From assembly GCA_963575645.1 (NCBI GenBank), contig OY754470.1, forward strand, positions 45,167,201 to 45,231,200: a stretch of 64,000 bases of DNA. Reading direction: 5' to 3'. The position numbers and the translations under genes were made by a program. The notes below the pieces were generated by a model. That model did no database searches. It saw only the letters and a program-made list of their open reading frames with translations, and was not told the origin of the DNA. This DNA is from Xanthostigma xanthostigma. Taxonomy: Eukaryota; Arthropoda; Insecta; Raphidioptera; Raphidiidae. The first letter of the stretch is position 1. Every line of letters starts with the position of its first letter. This document shows, in pieces, positions 46,925 to 56,936 of this stretch.

Positions 46925-47290
46925 CTATACTGAGCATAGGAATAAAATCGCAATCGAACCATTAGGGTGCAGACATATACCTACTTCTGTCTTTTTTTAA
47001 GCCGTGAGCACTGGCGTATCCAGGAGGGCCAAAACAAGCACAGGGGACCCGGGTTAAGAAATTTCTAAATTGCCCCTCCTGGGCCAAAAGCTGGGTACGC
47101 CCATGTTAACTTCATAGAAAAAGACAAGGCTTTTGAAACAGAGATACTTTATTCAGATTGAATGCAACCAATCCTATAATCGGAGAAATCAGGGAATTAC
47201 GTCGAAGAAAGAGACGCAGATATATTTTCGATACGCTTTGTTGCCTTCGCTCACCGCACATTGAGTAGATAGACAATGATTCATATAGTA
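46925..47290 (-). repeat. Dispersed repeat family C, inverted copy 2
   Basis: Reverse complement of 27105-27500 (agctgggtacgcccatgtta, gcgaaggcaac-like words). Confidence 0.75.
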
Positions 47291-47748
47291 AATTATTAAA
47301 TATATGATATTATTATATTGAATATTTAATCTCCTTAATAAATCCTTAACTTTGTCGAGTGTGACATTCTTCATAACTGCATTCCGTTGGAATGTTATTT
47401 CAATTAAATTTTACATAACACAGAATAGTTGTTAATAACAGTAGAAGGCACAATTTACAACCTTATAAACGAATCGTTTTATTCAACGTTTGTGGCAAAA
47501 TTTGTTGCCTGGAGTTGCCTAGTGCATTATTTCTAAGTTGTTTTCGAATTTTTTTTTTTTTGAGAAACCGGTGAAAAAACAAGGTTAAATTTTTTTAGAG
47601 ATTTCTCAAAACAATTTCCTAATCCTGAAATAATAAAACCGTCAACAAATGTTAGAACTTAAGAAGTTTCACTTCTAACGCGCGCGAGTCTCACACATAC
47701 TGTTTTATTCAAATATAATAAGTAATAACCTATAAATATATTTACCAC
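47291..47748. other. Unassigned
   Basis: Nothing recognised. Confidence 0.4.
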
Positions 47749-47749
47749 T

Positions 47750-48035
47750 CACTGACTCGTCATTAGATCTCCAGAACTATACCCTCGATTGACTTGGGAA
47801 TAGTTACTCCTTTTGCAGGGTAAACACTCACTAAGATCGGATTTTATGCAAATTCTACCAAAAACGAATTTTTCACCTACCATCATATATACTATATGGG
47901 TGTGAGTTGGGTGTAAATGGTTGCGTAGATCAATATAATCTTCCCAAAAAGGGAGATGGTGAAAGGGAGAGAGAGAGACTATGTTTTTATCAATCATAGA
48001 AATTTGCACTCGGGTGAAGCTGGGACAGGCTGCCA
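47750..48035 (-). repeat. Dispersed repeat ending 'gggtgaagctgggacaggct'
   Basis: actcgtcattagatctcc, ttggtagaatttgcat-type words and the closing cgggtgaagctgggacaggc relate it to 58490-58870 (catcacaagatctcc in reverse). It contains a (GA)n run. Confidence 0.55.
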
Positions 48036-48425
48036 GTCATTGAATAAAGTTTATTCTACTAATTGGTCAATACTTTTGTACTTTCCTGAAGATTTTACCT
48101 CTTGAAGAGATTCTTTCCGCTTCTTAAAATGTCTTTCTCGCCATTTCGAAGCGTAAAAAATCAAGTTCTCCTAATCTAAATGTTTAAAAAAAACGTTTAA
48201 TTAGCTGTTCCGCGCTGGAGATTGAATTTTAGTTAAGAAACCTTACAAAAATAAAGATGTCTACTATTTTTACAACGTTTATTTATTAACTCGCTTCGGG
48301 TAGAACTTTGTAGTTGATTTTAAACAACTTCCTTGAAATTAGATAACAATACAAGAAAATACAAAAAAGAAGACAATAATGAAAGAAATAAAAAAAATAA
48401 TAATTTAATCGATACATCATTTAGT
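48036..48425. other. Unassigned
   Basis: Nothing recognised. Confidence 0.4.
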
Positions 48426-48429
48426 CTTA

Positions 48430-48545
48430 CTTGTTTACCGTTGTAAGGCACCGTATAGCAATCAGCCCATAGCTCAGTTGGTTAGAGCGTCGTGCCATTA
48501 ACGCGAAGATCGCGGGTTAGATCCCCCCATGGGCTATATAATATT
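48430..48545 (+). pseudogene. tRNA-Ile-like locus with altered anticodon
   Basis: 48464-48535 folds as a tRNA: the acceptor agcccat pairs perfectly with atgggct, the D arm is gctcagttggttagagc, the anticodon stem tcgtg/cgcga. The sequence is close to eukaryotic tRNA-Ile(AAT), but the loop reads CCATTAA (expected CTAATAA), so U33 is lost and the anticodon would be ATT; the T loop has GTTAGAT in place of GTTCGAT. Probably a decayed or SINE-borne tRNA. The 5' flank acttgtttaccgttgtaag is shared with 6935-6965. Confidence 0.65.
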
Positions 48546-48551
48546 TTATTT

Positions 48552-48778
48552 TTTGACGTGATAACGTCTTATAAATTGATGAAACACCAGCTGCACGCAC
48601 GAAAAGTGTACCGTTCCTAACGTTCCTATCCGCCTGACCCTGTGCGTGCAAGCGAGAGCGCAGTAGGCTTCGGCCCAAGTTTGACAGCTACTAAAATTTA
48701 GGTTATGTATTACGAAATACGTTATCACGTAAAACTATCGTCCGTAAACCGACTTTACAGACAACCAATTTTTTTACG
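48552..48778 (+). repeat. Dispersed repeat family D, deleted copy 3
   Basis: Carries both ends of 14343-15008 (ttgacgtgataacgtc; cgactttacagacaaccaat) with most of the interior missing. Confidence 0.75.
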
Positions 48779-49127
48779 ATGTATTTTGCACAGAAATTTA
48801 AGTTGGTACTTGACGGATTTTTCTTGCACAGACGAGCCGCTACTGGCGCACGCACCAAACAACACATACCGTATTGTCATCAAGTAGACCCGGAGCATTG
48901 GCTCCGATTTTTACGATCAGTGCACATTATATTTGGCCAAGACGTTTTTCCCTGTTTTACTGCTACATAAGTATGTACATTGTTCTTATATATTCTTTTC
49001 CACCGGAATATTTTAACTTGCCTTTTGGAATGGGATAATATACTACTGCCCTCACAAACAAGACTGTCGTATCTGCAGAAATTTCGGTATATTGAGTTAT
49101 GCACATCACTGAACTCTTGAGAATGTC
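48779..49127. other. Unassigned
   Basis: Nothing recognised. Confidence 0.4.
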
Positions 49128-49737
49128 GTCTATCTTAGTGATGTGTCCATATGACTCTTTATTGGAAGTTGGCTCCGTGCGCTCCGCTCACTAAAAAGAG
49201 TCGCTCAGAGGGAATCGTTCAAAGGAGTGACACTAGACAGTACGCACTACACAGTGTGAACTGTCATAATGCATGCTCAGGAGTCGCGTATCGCACAGCA
49301 CAATACACACTCAACTCTGAGCTCATTTTAATATGATTCTGATCGTATATTATTCGCATTTCGGATAAAATATAAAGTATAATAAAAGCTGAACAATAAT
49401 AACGTTTATTGTTACAATATTATATCTTTGTCAACGACGTCAATGTGAATGGTTTAAGTCACTATAAGCTTAGTACTATTGCACATATAGTGTGTCATTC
49501 AACATTCAATGACTCAGCAAAGATAATTCCGTACTTGCAACATTCACTAGTGCCTCTGTGACCTGTGCTGTGCGCGCTCTGTAAATGTGCGAATGCAACA
49601 GTACAGAACAGCTCAGCACAGAGCAATGGCGCTCGGAGTGAGTCATTCACAATAAAAAGAGCGCCTCGCTCCGCTCCGAGAAGGGAGTCGTTCATTATGA
49701 ACGACTCGCTCAGGAGCGACACATCACTAGTTTATTT
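49128..49737. mobile_element. Non-autonomous hAT element, 594 bp
   Basis: Element 49136-49729 starts tagtgatgtgtcc and ends gacacatcacta. The flanks gtctatct and gtttattt agree at six of eight positions, both differences C to T. Near the right end gagtcgttcattatgaacga is itself palindromic, and gagtcgctc/gagcgac words recur at both ends. No transposase; the 60-75-codon frames are shadows. Confidence 0.78.
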
Positions 49738-50445
49738 GTTTAACTTAACAAAAATGCGGTAACTACAATATTTCACTAGAGATTGTATGTTAAAAATGCA
49801 GCATATGCATTAGACTTGATAATAATAATCGAATGCTTTTAATATTCGAAAGGTTGCTAATAATGTCCGACCGAACTTTCGGCTTCGGTTAAAATGGAGT
49901 TTTGGTTTAGTTTCTTCTATAAAATTGCTGATTTTCACATAATTTAAAACAATTTTGACAGTCCAAATTTAAATTAATTGTAGGTTGCGTTTTATTTTCA
50001 TACTTTTACTATGGAAATGGTAGTATAACGTTTAATTTCCTTTACGCACTAGTGCGAAATGGATCATTTTACTACCGCTATAACTGGCATGAAAAGCATG
50101 TATTTTATAGACTATAGAGGATCATGCAAGAATTATCAATGTCGGATCGAACTTTCGGTTACGGCGAGTTTCGGCGTTCTATCGGAGTTTAGATTTAGTT
50201 TCGGTGTCGGTAGTAAATCTGTTTTTCAATAAACTATGTTTGTACGTAGAGAATATTTTTTCAAAAAAAAAATTCATGAATTAGAGCTGATATAAAAAAA
50301 CTGATAATATATTTGAAACCAGTGTCAAAAATTAGCTTAGAATGATGTAAAATATTGCATGCAACAGACATGCTGATTATCATAACGAATGGATTTAGCT
50401 TTTTAATAATCCATTATTTTCACTCGAAATGTCCCATCACTAATG
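49738..50445. mobile_element. Possible decayed hAT-type element
   Basis: The word aatgtccgaccgaactttcgg (49867) and its variant aatgtcggatcgaactttcgg (50139), and a right end gtcccatcacta near 50425, follow a hAT-like pattern; the matching left end was not found. Confidence 0.4.
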
Positions 50446-51500
50446 TGCATAATCACAACGACGTTCCTTAGCAGAAATGACGTATAACATATAGCAAACT
50501 TAGCAAAAGTGCAGTAACTTCCCTTCTTACTACGCCATAAACAGTTACTGCATTTCTAGCAAGAAACGGATCGAAGCGCTAGTGACGCAGTAATCAGCTA
50601 GTTCAGACGAAGCAGGACTTTCGTTTGTTAATTTACTGTTTTAAGTACGAGTGCCTAATTAGTGAAGTAATGTTTTATAATAATTTTTCGACTTTCTATA
50701 TTTTTTCTAACTAGGTACTCGCAACGTCATTATAAACAACTGACCTCTTAAATTTTTAAATATTGATCACATTTTTAACACGCGTTTATTATTAGCTTCA
50801 CCTCTATGTGTCTATGGATGTATCTATCTATCTATGTAATGGAATCTTTCAAATTAATTTTGACCCACTTTCAGACGTCTGAATAATTTGAAATTTTGCA
50901 CACGTGTTAAGAACCTATGACAATACAATAATTTATATAAATATTTAATAACATATAAATAATTTATATAAATTGATTACTTAACTTGACAAATTACTGT
51001 AAGCGGCTAACGAGCCGTGCAGTACTGTACGTTGCGTTGTCTACCCGTAAACATAAATAGTTTGTTTTTGTTGTTTTTTTTGAACTAATTTTTTTTGTTT
51101 TGTAAACGTTTTTCATAAAAAAAAGATAATAAGTAGGTATATATTAAAGATATTGATATTTTCATAATATTTAAGGGGTGAGCAGCGTTTCAATGTTAAC
51201 GGTATTTTTCTCAATTCTTCATTTCAAGCTGATACAACGTTTTGGCTTGTGAGGGCACTGTAATACCACATTGTAACAATGTAATTATTTTTTCCATTTT
51301 AGGTACACACTACACATACATGTTTTTGCAATGTACGCTGACAGACACATACAAAATATTATATTACTTGTGAGTTTTGTTAATATTCCTTTTAGTGGTG
51401 AAAGGTTTTAGACATCTCGCTTTTCCTGCCTATATATTATTTATTTTTGCTCAGTCAGCTTTGCCATATATCAGAGGATTACATACTTTTTGCTTTCTAA
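50446..51500. other. Unassigned, about 1 kb
   Basis: Short (TATC)n run near 50820; nothing else recognised. Confidence 0.4.
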
Positions 51501-51504
51501 ACGT

Positions 51505-51700
51505 GAATTAGTGAAATTTTCAATAATTGAGTAAGTGACGCTGTATTTACTTGATAATCAGTGATTTTCACAACAAATTAATGAATTTTCACTAATAAAT
51601 TTACTCTCTAAAACTGAAATAGTGAAAATGTCACTATTTACTTCCGGAATAGTGAATCCAAGTAAAATTCACTGTCAGAATAGTCATTCTATACGTGTCG
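51505..51700. repeat. Cluster of AGTGAA/TTCACT words
   Basis: About ten AGTGA/TCACT words in both orientations in under 200 bp, including the palindrome-like atagtgaaaatgtcactat. Likely a small foldback or degenerate repeat. Confidence 0.5.
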
Positions 51701-51714
51701 CTATATTAAAAATA

Positions 51715-51935
51715 TACCGGTGAGGCAAAAGTCCCGGAACGGTTGAATATCTCGCATACTATGCATCATATAAAAAAAAAATACGTGTCAAATATTTTTC
51801 GCAAAACTATTTTTTCATACCACACATGACTCCCCACCCCCCACCCAGTTGGTGGGAGGAGACGTATTTTTTTTTTGATATGATGCGTAGTATGCGAGAT
51901 ATTCAACCATTCCGGGACTTTTGACTCACCCGGTA
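51715..51935. mobile_element. Hairpin-type TIR element with TA flanks
   Basis: Arms of about 55 bp: ccggtgaggcaaaagtcccg, gttgaatatctcgcatacta and gcatcatat face their complements (atatgatgcgtagtatgcga, ttcaaccattccgggact). TA stands at each outer edge. 221 bp, fits a Tc1/mariner-type miniature element. Confidence 0.82.
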
Positions 51936-52457
51936 TTTGTAATTCTCATAACGAACCTTTTTGGTTGGTACATCACATGATGCACTTGAGATCTCATTTT
52001 TTTTATTTTCTAATTTGCCCCCCGAAAATTCACCCTCGACGTCGAAATTAGTTTATTTCCGCTATACGCCCGTGATTGGGTTATCTATATAATGTACCAA
52101 ATTTCAAGAAAACACTCTGTATAAACAGACAAACAGACAGCGTGATTGTTCCGTTTTTCTGTCAAATGTACGGAACTCCAAAAAAAATTTAGAAAATTTA
52201 GAAAACGAAAATATAAGTTATATGTTCATATTTTTAATTCAATCATTTTTTTTTATTTCAGTTGATTAAATTATAAATAAAAACGTAGTAAAACAAAGTA
52301 AATAAAAGAAAGTTTATAGGCAATTTAAGCTTTTGAATAATTAATAATATTCTCGACAAAAGTTTTAAAACACCTCAGGCTTAATTTCAAAGATTGATTA
52401 CTTAAAACTTCGCTTTCATTTTTAGTATCAATTTTTTAAAGACATCAAATGTTCTCT
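51936..52457. other. Mostly unassigned; small repeat at 52120-52175
   Basis: gataaacagacaaacagacag-like words and ttccgtttttctgtcaaatg resemble the repeat at 7221-7392. The rest is unrecognised. Confidence 0.4.
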
Positions 52458-52682
52458 AAATAAAATATAGTTTAAAAAAAACTAAAAAACACGCTTTATA
52501 TCGGACTAAAAAGTAAAAAATAATTGTTTTAAAATAAGCTTAAAAAGCGTTGGGCGCTCGATGTACGAAAATGTGGAACAAAGCGCCCCACGCTTTTTAA
52601 GCTTATTTTAAAACAATTATTTTTTACTTTTTAGTCCGATATAAAGCGTGTTTTTTAGTTTTTTTTAAACTATATTTTATTT
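52458..52682. repeat. Perfect 93-bp-arm palindrome, copy 2 (centre inverted)
   Basis: The arms (52458-52550, 52590-52682) equal those of 8832-9056, but the 39-nt centre (52551-52589) reads tgggcgctcgatgtacg... and is the exact reverse complement of the centre in copy 1, while the outer flanks (tatattttatttttcac, then the tandem array) keep the same orientation. Confidence 0.9.
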
Positions 52683-52697
52683 TTCACTTTTTAGTTT

Positions 52698-53371
52698 GAG
52701 GATCTATAAAAGAATTTATTAATCCTGGGGGTCCTAATAAGGATAATGGGAAACTGTTATCAAATTATTGCATTGTCATCGGTCCTTGATACGTATGCAA
52801 AGTTTCAAATTAATCAGACTTCGGGAAATTGGTGAAAATAAAGCGTTTACTACAGAGGATCTATAAAAGAATTTATTAATCCTGGGGGTCCTAATAAGGA
52901 TAACAAATTATTGCATTGTCATCGGTCCTTGATACGTATGCAAAGTTTCAAATTAATCAGACTTCGGGAAATTGGTGAAAATAAAGCGTTTACTACAGAG
53001 GATCTATAAAAGAATTTATTAATCCTGGGGGTCCTAATAAGGATAATGGGAAACTGTTATCAAATTATTGCATTGTCATCGGTCCTTGATACGTATGCAA
53101 AGTTTCAAATTAATCAGACTTCGGGAAATTGGTGAAAATTATGCTCAAAGATTTAAAAGAATTTATTAATCCTGGGGGTCCTAATAAGGATAATGGGAAA
53201 CTGTTATCAAATTATTGCATTGTCATCGGTCCTTGATACGTATGCAAAGTTTCAAATTAATCAGACTTCGGGAAATTGGTGAAAATTATGCTCAAAGATT
53301 CCGTTACGGAATAGTTAGTTACATACAACATACATAGTTACTTACAACCCAAACTAATATAAAGCGTTTAA
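52698..53371 (+). repeat. Tandem array, 4 copies
   Basis: Units start at about 52698, 52855, 52998 and 53154 and match 9070-9625. The second lacks about 17 bp (atgggaaactgttatc) and the fourth starts late; the last ends with catacaacatacatag and ataaagcgttt. Confidence 0.85.
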
Positions 53372-53568
53372 AAAAACTCTGAAACTTGATAATTGTAGAT
53401 TTATATAATTAAATATGAATTTTGTTTTTCATAATAAAAAATGTTTTAAAATAGAATTTTTTTTTATTATAACCTGTTCGATCACAAGATCATTAACACC
53501 GTTATAAATAGACAAATTAATTGTTAATAGAAGTTTTGTTCCAAAAATATGTATTGAACGAGATTTAT
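53372..53568. other. Unassigned
   Basis: Nothing recognised. Confidence 0.4.
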
Positions 53569-53569
53569 T

Positions 53570-54085
53570 TGGTTGAGGAACAATTGAAAAATAAGCTTTA
53601 CCAGAGTATCGCCAGATTTACCAGAGACCGAACATAGAAGCTTTAAACAACATTTATGGCATAATAATTAATAAAATTTAACAATTTCTAACCTCTAAAC
53701 CAAATGTAGTTTGTATAGATAGTCTTTCTTATACATAAAATAGAACAATATTTATTTTCACATTGGACAGAAAGATTTTATCTAGAAAACTGTTTTATGA
53801 TATTTTTAAATTTAAAAACTGTTGAAATTCATAATTTATGTATATTACAATAATTTGCACAATTTACCATCTCAACTTGCATTGAGGTATGTTATAATGT
53901 TTAGTTTTATCTGATCTGTAATGTGTATATTTGTAATTTAGAAATCAAAATAATATTTAATGTAATGAATATTATACATGTTCATAGGCCCTGAGGATGA
54001 AAATATAATTTTCGAAACGTTGGCCACAAGCGATACTCTGGTAAAACTTATTTTTCGATTGTTCCTCAACCAAATAAATCTCCAT
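53570..54085 (+). mobile_element. Second Penelope-type family, remnant with inverted ends
   Basis: gagatttatttggttgagga and acaattgaaaaataagcttt, then accagagtatcgc (53570-53612) face gcgatactctggtaaaactt and attgttcctcaaccaaataa (54029-54080). Between them lies a well-formed hammerhead. This plan (inverted terminal pieces plus hammerhead) is that of Penelope-like elements. No protein-coding part remains. Confidence 0.65.
53987..54025 (+). ncRNA. Hammerhead ribozyme, second family
   Basis: ggcc (stem I), ctgagga box, an extra t, stem II gaaaat-ata-attttc (six perfect pairs), gaaac box with gtt, then ggcc closing stem I. All conserved hammerhead positions are present: CUGANGA, GAAA, and the UU cleavage site inside ACGUU. 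Stem III is only the palindromic ACGU, the minimal form expected to work as a dimer. Confidence 0.8.
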
Positions 54086-54264
54086 CAATACAAATGAATG
54101 TTGATTGTAAATAGTATAGTAAATGTAATTTATTATATCTCTGTTACTATACTTAATAATACTATAACATATACAAATCTTTGATTAACGTCTGATTAGA
54201 ACTAAATAAATAAAATTATCGATCAATTTTTCAGACAATATATTAACAAAAAATATCAATAATA

Positions 54265-54304
54265 CATTAACGTTTCGATCCGAATTTGGATCTTCTTCAG
54301 AACG
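54265..54304 (-). ncRNA. Hammerhead ribozyme in left inverted arm
   Basis: Exact reverse complement of 54415-54454: stem I cgtt/aatg, ctgaaga, an extra a, stem II gatcc/ggatc with loop aaattc, gaaacgtt. Confidence 0.78.
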
Positions 54305-54414
54305 GATCTAAAAATATAAAAAAATAATTAATAATTAGTTTCTATTTATTTTTACGAATTACATTAAAAATAAATAGAAACTAATTATTAATTATTTTTT
54401 TATATTTTTAGATC

Positions 54415-54454
54415 CGTTCTGAAGAAGATCCAAATTCGGATCGAAACGTTAATG
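54415..54454 (+). ncRNA. Hammerhead ribozyme in right inverted arm
   Basis: Order: cgtt, ctgaaga, a, gatcc-aaattc-ggatc, gaaacgtt, aatg. Stem I has four pairs (one G-U), stem II five, stem III is the minimal ACGU. Cleavage would fall after the U of GUU. The single extra base between the CUGANGA box and stem II also occurs in the second family. Confidence 0.78.
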
Positions 54455-54524
54455 TATTATTGATATTTTTTGTTAATATATTGTCTGAAAAATTGGTCGA
54501 TAATTTTATTTACTATAACATATA

Positions 54525-55243
54525 GTTCGAATAAAATGTTGATAATGAAAAAATACGAAAAATACATTTTTGTGGTATCAACAATTGGTACTGTTCAAGA
54601 ATTTATCTAGATAGTAGGGGGAACTCTAGCCAATTTGTACATAAAATTGTATAGTTTACGTCCTAAGTTCTTCCAACCAAAAAATGTTTGATAGATAAGT
54701 GGAATTGGGGTTAGGAATTTCCCGCAGCACTCGACCCATTGGGTCTCTCCGACAACTGACTGGGTTGCGAGTAATGTTTATTCTCTTGGTATCCAAATAT
54801 TTGGTTCTCAAGGATTAGAGTTCGAGGAGTTTGCTCAGAACATCGTTGTTTGTTTTTTATTATTAAAATTATTTAATAAGTACCTATTATTATTTATGCT
54901 TATTTTTTATTTTCAGGTAAGACATTTTCTCTTATCGACCAAACAAATGCAGACATAGTGGGCTGCTTAATGTAAGTAAACAATAATTGTTATTTTCGCG
55001 CTATTGGTTTATTTTTTATGTCGAGATAATTGGAATTTAATTGGATTAATTCCAACTCCTCAATATTTTTGGTGGACATTTTTTAGAAAACTTTCGAGTT
55101 AATTAAATCGTAGGTAAATAAAATACAACAGATTCTGGTGAATTTAGAATTTTTCTTTTTCTGTTTGCATTCTCGATTACTAAGCCAGATCAAAAATTAC
55201 CTGGCTGCGATTTATCTCAAAAACTACTGATGCTATTGACATT
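54525..55243. other. Unassigned
   Basis: 54715-54790 contains cactcgacccattgggtctc and gacaactgactgggttgcga; no gene recognised. Confidence 0.4.
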
Positions 55244-55819
55244 AAAGGACCCAGCACAAACATTATGGTATTTGGTTCTCGGTTAAATTGATCAAAAACG
55301 GTTTTATATTATAGTTTAAAGATCACTAAGAAAAAGTGTCCAAGGGCGCATGGCCTAAAAGCGAATAGATTTTTAGTTATAATAATAATAATAATATTTA
55401 TTTTACCACATTGACAAAAGAGTATATGGCATGTCCTTAAAAACACTACATATAAACTAGCTACATATATGTTTAGCGAAATTTTAGATATAGGGATATC
55501 CATTGAATTCACAATCGTAAAAAATCCTAAGCTCTAGAAATATGTTTTCGAGTGCGCTGAATCCGAATATGACATTATTATTACAGGGTGTCACCTTCCA
55601 ACATTCTAAAAAAAAGCACAAAAGTTGAACATGGCCCAATTTTGTGAATTCAATGGATATCTCTATATATGAAATCTAATATCTATAGCTAAAAATCTAA
55701 TTTTTTAGGCTATGCGCCCATGGACACTTTTTCTTAGTGACCTTTAAACTTTAAAATAAAACCATTTTCGATCAATTTAACCGAGAACCAAATCCCATAA
55801 GGTTTGTGCGGGGCGCTTT
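55244..55819. repeat. Foldback with nested inner palindrome
   Basis: Outer arms 55244-55375 and 55690-55819 pair over about 130 bp (ggtatttggttctcggttaa against aatttaaccgagaaccaaat). Inner arms atatagggatatccattgaa (about 55488) and ttcaatggatatctctatat (about 55648) pair again. A lone outer arm is at 27805-27940. The 67-codon minus frame is a shadow. Confidence 0.82.
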
Positions 55820-56935
55820 CATAAAGCACCTTAAAGTTTAGCAAATATCTACTTCGTTGAATGATAGATGAAATCCAAAAGCAGACTCGAACGTAACCAC
55901 GGACACAGCTACTATTAAATAATTGTAATCAAATGAAATCTATTTAACGTTAGAGCAGTTCCATTATCATATTTACCTTGACATAGATTGTTCTTGTAGG
56001 TATGAACAAACGTAATTAGTGACAAGCTATTGGAATTCTAATCAAGATACATTAAGAATGTAGCTCGGAAACTGTAAATTCAATAGAATTGTTTATCGTG
56101 TTAATTGTCCTGCCCATTTAATTAACATTTGTTTAATGAATGAACGAACACTTATTGAACTTCTACCGTTGTTGTGTATACAGCTTTATACGGTCCAAAT
56201 CGAGATACTCCACATTCTGCAATTTAGATGACTGTCATGTTATGTATATAAGCACACACATACGAGAATATCTCTATCTTCATTGCACATATACACAGAT
56301 AGAAAGAGATGTAATATATAGTCTACAGTTGACGTGTTCGTAGAATTCCCATGTTGTCAACGGAGAGATAGAAAATCAGAAAGTTTGAATATAGATAAGA
56401 TCCCTTTAACCCTCAAGCTAGTCTTTTGAAGAGACATTCAAATCTACCATTAAAGAATAAACGATACGAGTTGCAACTCTTGAATTAGATGGAATCTTAA
56501 AAAAACGTGAAAATCGGCCTATTTGTTTCTTGCTAAAAGTTTGTATTTTCATTTTTTGGCCGAGTTGACGTGAACTGGTATACAAAACATCTCAATAAAC
56601 AAAACGCGCCAAGATTTATTAAAATCGGTTGAGTAGTTCTGGGAGATTAACTGTCGGTCATTTAAAAAAAAATAGTTTTGAGAAAAACGCGTTAAAAGTT
56701 TATTCTTATATGGAATCAAGTTAAATTAGTTAATTTATCCCGAGACCATATAACAGTAGACCACTGTCATTGAAGGCCTCCTCCTCTTTTTGTTGGATGT
56801 AAACTAAAAATCGGTATTTTGGAAAGACACTGATAGCTGCGTGAGCAACTGTATACAGCTGAGAGCGCGCGCACACTTTGAGTTATTCTGTACTGTTATA
56901 ACTCAAAATTTTTTTAAATATGTTAGGAAGTGGTT
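55820..56935. other. Unassigned, about 1.1 kb
   Basis: 56590-56660 has ccaagatttattaaaatcgg and ttgagtagttctgggagatt, wording common in arthropod repeats. No gene recognised. Confidence 0.4.
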
Positions 56936-56936
56936 T

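Larger units (their letters stand above)
54161..54524. mobile_element. Non-autonomous Penelope-like element, inverted terminal repeats, 13-bp TSD
   Basis: actataacatata is repeated exactly at 54161-54173 and 54512-54524. The 338-bp insert begins caaatctttgattaacgtct and is otherwise two near-perfect inverted arms (about 54206-54343 and 54366-54511) around cgaattacattaa. Each arm has a hammerhead, one per strand. The sequence belongs to the family of 39612-40392. Confidence 0.88.
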
